64,000 bases of DNA from Planctomycetota bacterium. Its GTDB lineage: Bacteria; Planctomycetota; B15-G4; SIAN01. Positions 27,789-36,736 of the stretch are shown piece by piece. Position numbers and translations under genes: made by a program. The stretch's first letter is position 1. Each line of letters begins with the position of its first letter. The stretch lies in NCBI GenBank assembly GCA_028289345.1, contig JANQQL010000050.1, forward strand, positions 266,370-330,369. The letters are read 5' to 3'. The notes under the pieces were generated by a model. The model worked only from the letters and a program-made list of their open reading frames with translations. It searched no databases and was not told the DNA's origin.

Positions 27789-28527
27789 GACGGTCGGCGC
27801 GGACTCTCCAAACACCCTCCGCGAACTCTCCATCGTGATCCCGGTCTACAACGAAGATGAAAACATCGAGACATGCCTAAGGGGGATTCATGACCAGGTC
27901 GCGTCCCCTTATCAGATACTCATCGTCTATGACTTTGACGAAGACAAGACGCTTCCCGTCGCATCGCGTGTTCGAGACGAACTCGGACTCCATTTGAAGT
28001 TCCTCAGAAACCGCTATGGGAAGGGCGCGCTCGGCGCCATAAAGACGGGACTTCACTCGGCCGACACCAAGTACGTGGTCGTCACTATGGCCGACCTGTC
28101 AGACCCACCTGCGGTGATGAATCGCATGCTTTCGGAAGCGAGGAGAGGAAGGGCGGATCTTGTCTGCGCCTCACGCTACATGCGTGAGGGCCGGCAGATT
28201 GGCGGGCCCTTTGTGAAAACCACGCTGTCCCGTTTGGCTGGACTTTCCCTGTTTCACCTCACCTCGTTACCAACCCATGACCCGACCAACAGCTTCAAGC
28301 TCTATACGAAAAAAGTCATCGATGCATTCGAAATCGAGAGCACTGGTGGATTCGAGCTGGGACTCGAGCTGGTTGTCAAAGCGCATTTCGGAGGGTTCCG
28401 TGTCGCAGAGGTGCCGACGGTGTGGACCGATCGTGCGTGTGGCGAGTCTCGCTTCCGCCTCATCCACTGGCTGCCCAACTACTTGAAGTGGTACGTCTTC
28501 GCCCTCAAGAACAACTGGCTGAGCTGA
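27778..28527 (+). CDS. DPM1-like family 2 glycosyltransferase
   Basis: I choose GTG 27778, which overlaps the epimerase by 11 bases; the frame continues to 27727. The 249-residue protein has LSIVIPVYNEDENIETCL, then VVVTMADLSDPP where dolichyl/polyprenyl-phosphate sugar synthases have the DxSD metal site, and later CASRYMREGRQIGGP. It has no membrane anchor at the C-terminus, as in DPM1-type soluble enzymes. It likely transfers the sugar made by the two upstream enzymes to a polyprenyl phosphate, providing a donor for GT-C enzymes elsewhere in the locus (inference). Confidence 0.87.
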   Translation: MESETVGADSPNTLRELSIVIPVYNEDENIETCLRGIHDQVASPYQILIVYDFDEDKTLPVASRVRDELGLHLKFLRNRYGKGALGAIKTGLHSADTKYVVVTMADLSDPPAVMNRMLSEARRGRADLVCASRYMREGRQIGGPFVKTTLSRLAGLSLFHLTSLPTHDPTNSFKLYTKKVIDAFEIESTGGFELGLELVVKAHFGGFRVAEVPTVWTDRACGESRFRLIHWLPNYLKWYVFALKNNWLS

Positions 28528-28549
28528 CGCAGTTGGCTCTGGAGAAGAG

Positions 28550-29239
28550 ATGAACCCGCGCGAGCAGCACCAGCTATCCGCCGAGTATGAAATGCGCTTT
28601 GCTGGAAATGCGCGGTATCGAGACGCGGTCTGGCGCGTGCTCACGTCTCAATTCTTTCAGCGGTGGATTCCTCCCGAGAGCACGGTTCTCGATGTCGGCG
28701 CCGGGTGGGGAGAGTTCATCAACAACATCAGCGCCAAGCGCAAGTTCGCCTTGGACCTCAATGACCAGGCCGAGTCGCACCTGAACGAGGACATCACCTT
28801 TCTCAACCAGAAAGCCACCGAGCCCTGGGAAATCGAACCAGGCTCTGTCGACGTGATCTTCTCCAGCAACTTCCTCGAGCACCTCCCGGATCACGCTGCC
28901 GTGTTTCAGACGATTGCGCACATCCGCACATGCCTCAAAGACCAGGGCAAACTGATCTTGATGGGGCCGAACATCAAGTTTACGGGGACTCGATATTGGG
29001 ACTTCTGGGACCACCGAGTGCCCTTGACGGAAGCTTCTCTTGCCGAGGTTTTGGGGATGCAGCACTTCTCAATCACGATCTGCCGTGACCGCTTCCTGCC
29101 TTTCACGATGGCCGGCGGATTCAACCCTCCCCTGGTCTTCTTGAAGCTGTACCTGCAAGTTCCTCTCGCATGGCGCGTCTTCGGAAAGCAGTTCCTGATC
29201 GTCTCCACCAAAGAAGCAGCCGCTCCCTCCCGCGCGTGA
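28550..29239 (+). CDS. Class I SAM-dependent methyltransferase
   Basis: The 229-residue protein follows the GT2 by 22 bases, with GGAGAAGAG directly before its ATG. Motif I is VLDVGAGWGEF (about 45-55), motif II-III is VDVIFSSNFLEHLPDH, and GKLILMGPN is post-II. These are Methyltransf_11/23-type features. It is the last gene of the sugar operon, so it probably methylates a sugar or lipid-linked sugar. The C-terminal hydrophobic stretch (PPLVFLKLYLQVPLAWRVF) could dock on the membrane. Confidence 0.87.
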   Translation: MNPREQHQLSAEYEMRFAGNARYRDAVWRVLTSQFFQRWIPPESTVLDVGAGWGEFINNISAKRKFALDLNDQAESHLNEDITFLNQKATEPWEIEPGSVDVIFSSNFLEHLPDHAAVFQTIAHIRTCLKDQGKLILMGPNIKFTGTRYWDFWDHRVPLTEASLAEVLGMQHFSITICRDRFLPFTMAGGFNPPLVFLKLYLQVPLAWRVFGKQFLIVSTKEAAAPSRA

Positions 29240-29302
29240 AACGCAGGAAAGAGCGGCTGTGCGTCGTTCGCAACCGAATCGAGATTCGCGCCCGACTCGT
29301 TC

Positions 29303-29329
29303 TTGAGAGCTGAGTTATTGAGAACTGAG
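29303..29329. repeat. Two near-identical 12-base direct repeats
   Basis: TTGAGAGCTGAG and TTGAGAACTGAG occur 15 bases apart between the convergent genes ending at 29239 and 29347. The repeat is short and may be chance. Confidence 0.3.
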
Positions 29330-29346
29330 CTCGGTCCTCCGGCCCC

Positions 29347-29985
29347 TTAGAAACTCCAGGTCCATCCGACGGAAACCTGATTCACGCCCAAGGCAAACCC
29401 GGGGTCACCCTCGCAACCGCCCGCCCCCAACGTGAAACCTGAAGAATGCACCACCGAACCGCTCCAGCAGCCCCCGTCAGACTCGAAGTCGTAGTCCCAT
29501 TCATCCCAGAAGTCGGTGCCTTCGCCGCCCAAACCGTAGGGCGTCTCGTAGGCGTCGAGGGTGAGGAAGTTCGAGTCACCAAAGAATGAGTTGGATGGCC
29601 CCGAGGAGTATCCCGACAAACTGCTGATCGGAATGCAGTCATACTTGATGGTCAGAGGGGTCCCTCGGGGGTTGATGGCGTAGAACATGTCAATGAGAAC
29701 GGTGAGGCGGGCGAGCTGGTCCATCGCATTCACGACGTTTCCGTTGGTGAATCCAGCATCGAGCATCAAGTAAAAGTTCGCGCTGTTCACCTTGGTCAGG
29801 ATCCAGTCGATCTGAGGATCCGTCCGAGAATAGATCACGTCCTGCGTGAACTGATAACTGTTCAGGCATCGTGGAACGGGCAGGATCTGATGCGTTCCCA
29901 CTACGGCTTGCTGCTGAGCACGGATGCCGTGAAAACAAAACGCGCCGACCAGAACTGAAACCAATAACACCATGGTCTTTTTCAT
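29347..29985 (-). CDS. Small secreted protein of unknown function
   Basis: Two adjacent ATGs (29988 and 29985) follow GGAGG; spacing favours the second. The 213-residue product has a clear signal peptide (MKKTMVLLVSVLVGAFCFHGIRA, likely cut before QQQ). The mature part is acidic and aromatic, with few Lys, two near-end Cys and a glycine-rich segment. It ends VNQVSVGWTWSF, alternating hydrophobic residues with a terminal Phe as in the last strand of outer-membrane barrels, though the protein is not long. I do not recognise a family. It stands alone on the minus strand. Confidence 0.6.
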   Translation of the reverse strand: MKKTMVLLVSVLVGAFCFHGIRAQQQAVVGTHQILPVPRCLNSYQFTQDVIYSRTDPQIDWILTKVNSANFYLMLDAGFTNGNVVNAMDQLARLTVLIDMFYAINPRGTPLTIKYDCIPISSLSGYSSGPSNSFFGDSNFLTLDAYETPYGLGGEGTDFWDEWDYDFESDGGCWSGSVVHSSGFTLGAGGCEGDPGFALGVNQVSVGWTWSF

Positions 29986-30477
29986 CATCCAACCTCCGTC
30001 TGGGTGTCGGTGAAGCAAGAACGCTTGCCAAGCGTCAAACCCGAAACTCGACGCCTGACATGCGGAGAGAACAAAGGGAGCGACTTGACGCGTCAACTTT
30101 AGCGGATCGAGTGGACCGCTGCCTCGTGTCTGCACGCGAGTTCTTCGTTCCTTGTTGCATTCGGTTCGATGCCACGAACCCGATCCCTAACGTGAACCTA
30201 CCTTCGACAAAGTTGCACAAAATCGATCACGGAACAGCGTTGCAAATATGGACACTTGGTCGAAAGGAAACGGTCTTGACGAAAGCGAGATCGATGTACG
30301 GGTCTCGCTTGCCGAGTTTGATCATCGCTGCCAGCGACGTGCAAAGACTCGGCTGCCCCGAAAGCACGACCTCGAACGGAGTCGGGTCGCACCCGAGACG
30401 GAGGTGCGTAGGGAAAGGACTTGGTCAAACCGGACGGCTCACGGAGACGGCGAACGAACCGTCGTGCGAACGCCGAG
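29986..30477. other. Intergenic region without a recognised gene
   Basis: Apart from the ribosome site above, these 490 bases hold open frames on both strands without family features. No RNA gene was recognised. Confidence 0.5.
29993..29997 (-). promoter_or_regulatory. Shine-Dalgarno GGAGG before twin ATG start
   Basis: GGAGG is four bases before ATG 29988 and seven before ATG 29985. The second spacing is the more usual. Confidence 0.6.
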
Positions 30478-31725
30478 CTAGCTGGCCTCGAGCCTTCCCT
30501 CATGGAGGAACTCGCGGAGGCTCAACCCAATGACCTCCAACCCCTGCTGGAACTCGTCGACGGTCATCGTGAGAGGAGGCATGAGGCGAATCCGCTCCCG
30601 ACTTGGGCAGATGATTGCCTTCTTTGACAAAATCCTTCCGTAGAGCGAAGGCAAGTCGGCGAAAGCGCCGGAGACACTGATCGACAACAAGGCGCCGCAA
30701 CCATCCAGCACCAACGGAAACGAATGATCATGGCTCCAGCCCTTGAAGTACTCAAAGAAGGAGCTTTCGAGCGCGGACACGTGCTCGCGCATGGGACGCT
30801 CGGCCATGAACTGGAGAACACCCGTCGCCGCCGCGCAGGCGAGACTGTTTGCAGAGAACGTGCTGCCGGGGACGGCGTTCTCCATCGCCCCGATGATCTC
30901 CGGAGTTGTCGCAATCGCGGAAACGGGGAAGCCGTTCCCGAGCCCTTTTCCGAACACCAAAATAGAAGGCTCAACCCGCTCGGAGTCCGAGACGAACCAT
31001 CCAGAGCAGCGATGCATTCCCGTCAACACCTCGTCGACGATGAAAAGGACGCCTCGTTCGCGACAGAACTGATCGACGACCTTGAGAAACCCTTCGGGAA
31101 GAGACTTGGGCCCTGAGGACCCAATCACAGGCTCACACACCACGCCGGCCAGGTCCTCGGAAAACGCGCTGTCCAACCTCGCGCGAAAGTCCATCGAGAA
31201 CTGCTTCTCGTTCTGAAATGGCGGGAGTTCGAGCGGCGTGCAGTAATCGTCTGGACGATCTCCGTAACAATCTGGGTAGTAGCTCAGTAGGTGCATCGCT
31301 CCCTGAGTTTTCCCATGAAAATGCTCAGGAAACGTAATGAACCGCCGCTTTCCGGTCGCGGTCCTTGCAAGTCGCAGAGCCTGCTCGATGGCTTCGGCGC
31401 CAGTGCTGCACAGCGCCGCGAGTGTCAGGTTCCCTGGCAAGATGCCATCGATCCACTGAATGGCCGCTTCCTGTGCTTCCGAAGAAAACGAGGAAGTGAT
31501 CCAAAGCTTGTCAATCTGTTCGATCAGAGCCTGAGAAATCACGGGATTGGCGTGGCCACAACTGATCGCCCCCATCCCACCAAACAAGTCGAGAAACTGG
31601 GTCCCGTTCGTATCCTGGATGAAGCTTCCGCGAGCGGACGCAAAAGTCACTGGATATCTCACCCAATGACTGGGTCTGTAGAAATGGGACTCCCGTCCGA
31701 CGCAAGCGGCCTGAGCCTTGCCCAT
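30478..31725 (-). CDS. Class III PLP-dependent aminotransferase
   Basis: The 415-residue protein starts at an ATG directly abutting the GNAT stop (TGAATG). It has the class III set: FLDLFGGMGAISCGHANP, the PLP-phosphate loop LCSTGAEAIEQALRLAR, FHGKTQGA, LFIVDEVLTGM (PLP-pyridine Asp), and LVFGKGLGNGFP with the Schiff-base Lys near residue 261. These enzymes move an amino group to a ketone or aldehyde, usually at a terminal carbon. With the LeuB-like dehydrogenase, ligase and GNAT on the same strand it may make an amino-acyl or amino-sugar group (inference). Confidence 0.9.
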   Translation of the reverse strand: MGKAQAACVGRESHFYRPSHWVRYPVTFASARGSFIQDTNGTQFLDLFGGMGAISCGHANPVISQALIEQIDKLWITSSFSSEAQEAAIQWIDGILPGNLTLAALCSTGAEAIEQALRLARTATGKRRFITFPEHFHGKTQGAMHLLSYYPDCYGDRPDDYCTPLELPPFQNEKQFSMDFRARLDSAFSEDLAGVVCEPVIGSSGPKSLPEGFLKVVDQFCRERGVLFIVDEVLTGMHRCSGWFVSDSERVEPSILVFGKGLGNGFPVSAIATTPEIIGAMENAVPGSTFSANSLACAAATGVLQFMAERPMREHVSALESSFFEYFKGWSHDHSFPLVLDGCGALLSISVSGAFADLPSLYGRILSKKAIICPSRERIRLMPPLTMTVDEFQQGLEVIGLSLREFLHEGRLEAS

Positions 31726-32328
31726 TCACTCCTCCCCAGCTGCCGAGTATTCCGGCAGACAAGGAAACTGCGGATCTTCGCGGCGCAACTTCTCTTCGAT
31801 CGCGAAGAAGCGGTCATTGTTGATCTCGTAAAGGTCCTCATTCTCCTTTCGATAAGCATGAGGCCCTGAAACAGATTGCCCACCGACGAACTGGAGCAAC
31901 CGTGCCGCGGGCGAGTTCTCCGGATCGACACTGCCAAGCACTTTCGTCAGCCCCATCTTCTCGAAACCGAGCCTGAGCAAGAGGAACGCAAAGGACTTGC
32001 CTTTTCCTGATCTCGCTTGCTCTCCCAACACCAAACCAAGCTTCGCGGCTCGGTCCTCCCAGCACTTGGAGAGGAAGCAGGCGTATCCGATCGCCGACGC
32101 CTCTTCCCCTTCGAGAGTCAGCAAGTAATAGATGTCCGTCCCCTCTTCCACGGAGGAGAACCATCGCCGTTGGGCTTCGAGCGACGGGGGAGGTGGTGCT
32201 TTCAAATACTTGGAAGTCTCAGGATTCGTACGCCAAAGGAACATCAGTTCTTGGTCTTCGGAACGAAGAGGTCGGATTCGGTACCCTTCGCTTGTCACAA
32301 TCCAGCGAGATGGACGAGTTTCTTCCAC
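31726..32328 (-). CDS. GNAT family N-acetyltransferase
   Basis: The 200-residue protein begins at GTG 32328 with AAGGGA five bases before it. It has RIRPLRSEDQELMFLWRTNPE as the first strand-helix, then LGLVLGEQARSGKGKSFAFLL, the acetyl-CoA pyrophosphate loop (R/Q-x-x-G-x-G/A), and LGSVDPENSPAARLLQFVG. The pattern resembles PseH/RimJ-like GNATs that acetylate amino sugars or amino groups. It is followed without a gap by the aminotransferase gene, so transamination followed by N-acetylation is a natural reading. Confidence 0.88.
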   Translation of the reverse strand: MEETRPSRWIVTSEGYRIRPLRSEDQELMFLWRTNPETSKYLKAPPPPSLEAQRRWFSSVEEGTDIYYLLTLEGEEASAIGYACFLSKCWEDRAAKLGLVLGEQARSGKGKSFAFLLLRLGFEKMGLTKVLGSVDPENSPAARLLQFVGGQSVSGPHAYRKENEDLYEINNDRFFAIEEKLRREDPQFPCLPEYSAAGEE

Positions 32329-32787
32329 AGGCGTCCCTTGACGTGCGATGTTTGCGTCCGCGCCAAAACTCCGTGAAGTGCTTCAGCCGGGCTTCTCAAA
32401 AGTAGAGTCTCTCCCTCCGGCGCGCAATTTCATTCCACGCGCGGCGCACTCAACGCTTCTCACGCAAATGCGAGAGGGTTCCGCCGCCACAAAGATCGCC
32501 GACCCGACCACTTCACGGATGACTGGGCTTTGGAGCGGGACACCGCTGGGTCGAATGCTCGCATCCAACCAACCGACAACTCTCTCACGGAGAAGTCCCG
32601 CACCGCGGGCGTCGCTCGAGGCGAACGAACGGCAACAGGAACGGAACCCGCTCCAATCACCAGTGACCAATGATTGGACGCTTTCCGCGAGTTGCGAACG
32701 ATCACTCGTTCCGAACAACAACTTTGCGCGACCAAGGGCCGTCCCCCGACATCGCGCGCGGAAAAGATCGCGTGCAGTGCAGGTCTC
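32329..32787. other. Intergenic region inside the minus-strand run
   Basis: These 459 bases separate the ligase gene from the GNAT gene on the same strand. Open frames are present but no credible gene. A second promoter for GNAT and aminotransferase is likely here. Confidence 0.45.
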
Positions 32788-34536
32788 CTAGGACTGCGTC
32801 GCTGGGAGCGATGCCTCTCGACCAGCCTCGGCGAACTGAGCACAAACCCGCTCGTAGTCTTCCAGCGAAAACGGCTCGAACCGTCGCCCACGACCTGGCC
32901 GGTGGAAGACTCTCTCCGCGCGTCCCGGGTGGTAGTAGTCAGCTCTCAGGCTGTCGAGGCGGATCTTGTGTGTCGCGGTCCACTCGAAATCGTCCACCAA
33001 GCGCACGAAGTCGGGTACCAGCAGCGCGTTTCCGATCTCCTCGGTCAATCTCTCGCAATGACGAGAAAACTGATCCCACTCAAATTCCCACCCGCTTTTT
33101 ACGGAGATGGCAATCATGATCCATTCGTCTGCGATTGGGTGAGGCACACCGTACGCAACGGTGAGATCAATGGCTGGAAAAGTCCTCACCCCATCGACCA
33201 CAGACTCTGCGCAGAGGTTCTCTCCGTTCTTGCGGATCCAGTCATTGGTTCGTCCAAAGAAATAGAGATACCGCCGACTCGACTCGGAACGAATCGCCCC
33301 GAGGTCACCGGAGTGATAGATGCCGTCTCGAAACTTTCGCTGGGACTCCTCTTCCATGTTGTAGTAGCCCTGGAAGTTTCCGCTGATGCCCTGACGAACG
33401 ATTTCTCCCACCGCAGATTGCTGATTTGTCGGCCGACCACACTCCCCGAGAGCAAGCTCCGGACATGGTCGTCCCTCTTCATCGGCAATGAATACCGCGT
33501 CGTCGGTCACTTCGCCCACGCTGTCAATCGGGTCCCCCGGCTTCAACCACGTAATGATCTCACCTTCGGTACTGCCGTAGGCCTCATAGACATGCTCGAG
33601 CCCGAAACAGTCTTTCAGCCGCTGCCGGTCTCGCCCACTCGCTCCTGTCCCGAGAGCAAGTCGCATCTTGTTGTTCGGGTGCTCCCGGACCTTTCGGAAT
33701 GCCGCCTCGACGCCTCCGTCGATGGCAGACTTTTCGATCGCCTGCAGAACGTAGTGCACCGGTTGGCCAACATAGTTCCAAAACGTCACTCCATGATCGA
33801 AGACGTCTCGGCAGAAATCGGAGGCACTGAATCGAGTTCGGATTTCCACAGACCCACCATGAAGGATGCTTGGAATCCAGTTCAACCAAAGGGCGTTGGA
33901 GTGAAACAACGGGGTACAGATGTAGCCGACATCGGTCGGCCGAAGCCCGATCAACTTGCCCACACTTCTTGTAATTCCGAGAACCTTTCCGTGACTACTA
34001 ATCACACCCTTTGGTGTTCCCGTAGTCCCCGAGGTGTACATCACCAACCATGGAGTCTCGGATCCCGGCGCGTCGAAAACAGGATCGACCGGACTTTGGG
34101 TCAGCGAGCCCGAGGGGTCCATTGCGCTCAGGTTGAGCACAACCGGCTTCGACGAAAGCCCGTTGATTGCCCGCTTGAGCTTGTCTTGATTCGCCTGGTC
34201 GACCACAACCAGGTCGGCACGACTGTGTTCCAAAACCGAGGACAGCGACTTCGTAGAGACGCTTGTGTTCAAAAGGAACACCAGGACGCCTGCATACGCG
34301 GCACCCGCGCAGGCCAGCAAGTACTCCAAGTTGTTGTGCATGAGTACCGCGACTCGCCCTTGGCCAGACACTGGGGCGCAATGACCCGCAAACACCTGCG
34401 CCCAATGGATGGACTGATTTCGAAAGTCCCGATAGCTAAGGGACCGATCGCCCATCTTTGCCATGCAACGATCTCTCGTCGAGGGTTCTGACGCGCGGCG
34501 CTCGATCACATCGATGATCGTCTCGTCCGGCGTCAT
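32788..34536 (-). CDS. AMP-dependent acyl-CoA synthetase/ligase
   Basis: This 582-residue member of the adenylating superfamily has the P-loop YTSGTTGTPKGV at about 165-176, the A5 motif VYEAYGSTEGE, and the hinge-region YHSGDLGAIRS. FFGRTNDWIRKNGENLCAESV follows, so both N- and C-terminal subdomains are present. The wording around WIRKNGEN and the overall length recall the carnitine/crotonobetaine and fatty-acid ligase subgroup. It activates a carboxylate as an acyl-adenylate, then a thioester. Its ATG overlaps the stop of the dehydrogenase gene (ATGA). Confidence 0.88.
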   Translation of the reverse strand: MTPDETIIDVIERRASEPSTRDRCMAKMGDRSLSYRDFRNQSIHWAQVFAGHCAPVSGQGRVAVLMHNNLEYLLACAGAAYAGVLVFLLNTSVSTKSLSSVLEHSRADLVVVDQANQDKLKRAINGLSSKPVVLNLSAMDPSGSLTQSPVDPVFDAPGSETPWLVMYTSGTTGTPKGVISSHGKVLGITRSVGKLIGLRPTDVGYICTPLFHSNALWLNWIPSILHGGSVEIRTRFSASDFCRDVFDHGVTFWNYVGQPVHYVLQAIEKSAIDGGVEAAFRKVREHPNNKMRLALGTGASGRDRQRLKDCFGLEHVYEAYGSTEGEIITWLKPGDPIDSVGEVTDDAVFIADEEGRPCPELALGECGRPTNQQSAVGEIVRQGISGNFQGYYNMEEESQRKFRDGIYHSGDLGAIRSESSRRYLYFFGRTNDWIRKNGENLCAESVVDGVRTFPAIDLTVAYGVPHPIADEWIMIAISVKSGWEFEWDQFSRHCERLTEEIGNALLVPDFVRLVDDFEWTATHKIRLDSLRADYYHPGRAERVFHRPGRGRRFEPFSLEDYERVCAQFAEAGREASLPATQS

Positions 34537-35573
34537 GCCTCCGAGATCTCGGCGATGATCTGGTCAGACATCTCTTGGGTCGAAACGATCCGGTCACCGT
34601 TCCCACTGGCAATGTCGGGGGTGCGATACCCTTTGCGAATCACTTCCCACTGAGCATGGTCGATGAGCTTGGCGAGCTCCTGCTGTCCCCACTGCTCCAA
34701 CATCAAGACCGCTGCCCCGATGGTTCCCATGGGATTCGCAACGCCTTGATTGGCGAGCTCGGGGGCCGTGCCGTGAACCGACTCATAGAGACCAAATCCC
34801 CCAGAGTTCAAGCTGGCCGAAGGAAGCACGCCAATCGAGCCAGCGAGAGCGCCCCCAATGCTGCTGATCCAGTCCCCCATGAGGTTCCCCGAGAGGACGG
34901 TATCGAAGCTACGTGGCTCCATCACCAGCTTCGCTCCCAAGGTGTCCGCGAGCATTGTTTCCACCGTGACTTCCGGAAACTGCTTGGCTTCTTGTTGAAC
35001 GAGGTCGCACCAGGGAATCTTGGGCAAGCCGTTTTCTTTGTGTGCGACGGTGAGTCGCTTTCGGCGATTGTTCGCGAACTCAAGAGCCACCCGGGCAATG
35101 CGTCGGATTTCTGAGTCGTAGTACGACATCGTATGAAATCCGTAGGGCCCGCGTTCGTCTTCTCGCCGATCGGACGGGCCAAAGTAAATCCCGCCCGTCA
35201 GCTCTCGGACAAAGAGGATGTCTACGTCCCGAACGACGTCTTCCTTCAAGCAAGAAACTTCATGAAGACAGTCCACGGTCTTCACTGGGCGCAGATTCGC
35301 GAAGAGATCGAAGTGCTTGCGGATTTCCAATAACCCACCGCGCTCCACCGCGCCCAAGAGAATCCCATCGGAGTCTTCACAGTGGCGTGCGGTCTCTTCC
35401 GGGAAATAGGATCCATGCTTTTCGTACGCGGGAATCCCAAAGTCATGCACCTCGATCTCGATGGGAATTCCGGCAATCCGGCTCACATGATTCAGGACCG
35501 ACACCGTCGCGGCCACGACTTCTGGACCGATCCCTTCCCCGGGAAGCGCAACCACCCTATAGGCATGCTTCAT
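34533..35573 (-). CDS. Isopropylmalate/isocitrate dehydrogenase-family oxidative decarboxylase
   Basis: ATG 35573 gives MKHAYRVVALPGEGIGPEVV, the standard LeuB-like start (Glu replaces the usual Asp of PGDGIG); the frame runs upstream to 35612. The 346-residue protein has VAHKENGLP, then SGNLMGDWISSIGGALAGSIG with a metal-site Asp, and HGTAPELANQG, the family's NAD-binding loop. It oxidises and decarboxylates a 2-hydroxy acid with a 3-carboxylate. It shares a four-base overlap with an acyl ligase in a glycan locus rather than with leucine genes, so a secondary role is more likely than leucine synthesis. Confidence 0.87.
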   Translation of the reverse strand: MKHAYRVVALPGEGIGPEVVAATVSVLNHVSRIAGIPIEIEVHDFGIPAYEKHGSYFPEETARHCEDSDGILLGAVERGGLLEIRKHFDLFANLRPVKTVDCLHEVSCLKEDVVRDVDILFVRELTGGIYFGPSDRREDERGPYGFHTMSYYDSEIRRIARVALEFANNRRKRLTVAHKENGLPKIPWCDLVQQEAKQFPEVTVETMLADTLGAKLVMEPRSFDTVLSGNLMGDWISSIGGALAGSIGVLPSASLNSGGFGLYESVHGTAPELANQGVANPMGTIGAAVLMLEQWGQQELAKLIDHAQWEVIRKGYRTPDIASGNGDRIVSTQEMSDQIIAEISEA

Positions 35574-36736
35574 TCGAGTTTCTCGCTGGGTCCTGCGCTC
35601 GTTCTTGAGCAAACCGGAATCTCAACAAGAGCGGCCCTTTCAGAGCACTCCGTTATATCCGCTAAGCGATGATGTCGGGACCCTTCCCGTCATCGATCGG
35701 TCACTCCGGTGTGATCGATTTTCTCGGCCTGCCGACCGGCTTGGCTGTCTCCCCGAAGCTCTTGCCCGCCCCCTAAGAGCGAGTCTCGCGAGTGCGGCAG
35801 TTCCGCTTCCGAGGACCTTCCTTGGTAACCGAAACCGCGTGGCTGCAGTGAACTCTGCTCTGATTCGATCCGTCAAGCCGGGGATGGAACTCCGCTCGAC
35901 TTCAAGCGCGGGACGAACGCATTCATGTCCTCGAAGGAGTGCTGCGTTCCGCTCTCGAGCACTTGCAATTGGCATCTGTGACGCATTTCGAGCGCTTCTA
36001 CGGCCAGGAAGCCTCTCGCGGGGGGATTGGGTGCGTAGAAGCCTCGTTGGGGATTCGCGCCTTTCCTGATTGGGATTGCGGAAGACAGCAAGTTCCGGCT
36101 TGCGCGCCTTCCTTGGAAAGTGGCGATCTTTGCGAACGGCGACACTCGCCGAGCAGAAATCTGCGAAGGAGTTCCATTCTCCGCTACGAAGCCGCCGGAG
36201 AACAGAGTTGCTACGAAAGCCTTCCCCGTGGTCCGCACAAGGGGAGAACCTTGATCCTCGGGACCAGTCGAAAGTGCGCGCGGACTTCTGCTTCGCCAAG
36301 GCAAGGCGTTCAAAATATGGACGGCCTCCTCAAAGCGCACCAACCTCGGGACAGCGCATGAGTGACGCCCTCGGTCACTCCATCGACTTCGAGAACGTTT
36401 CCGCCCGAGTTGAGCCGAAGTGGTAGCTGGATGCCCCCGAGATCGACGCGGCAAAGACGTTCTGCGCTCGTCGCCGTTCGTTCCTGAGTTCGCGGGATGA
36501 CAGGTGTTCGATGATCGTGCGTGGTTGAACTCTGGTCGAACAGGTCGCACTGCGGATGATGCTAAGATCGCGTGCTCGTGGACTTCGACCACGAGGTCAT
36601 GCACGGGAGGTCGATTCGTCGAGATGACCACAGTTCATGCCCCACCCACAACGAGTTCATCCCGGAGCAAGGGGGCCCGTTCGAAAGGCCTCGATCGGCT
36701 CCTTTGGAACGCGTGGGTGCCTAGTCGAGATCGCCC
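35574..36736. other. 1.16-kb gap without a recognised gene
   Basis: Long frames exist on both strands (for example minus-strand 35873-36631), but they are Arg/Ser/Pro-rich, lack family motifs and overlap one another. That is typical of non-coding GC-rich DNA. A perfect 7-bp inverted repeat (CTCGTGG/CCACGAG with a 7-base loop) is at 36575-36595 without a T-run. This could be a decayed gene or a long promoter region between divergent genes. Confidence 0.5.

Noticed and set aside
32674..34491. 605-residue plus-strand frame
   Set aside because: Antisense to the acyl-ligase gene with its P-loop and A-motifs; the frame has no family features.
35873..36631. 252-residue minus-strand frame as a real gene in the long gap
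   Set aside because: Ser/Arg/Pro-rich, no ribosome site or motif, and overlapped by plus-strand frames of similar quality.
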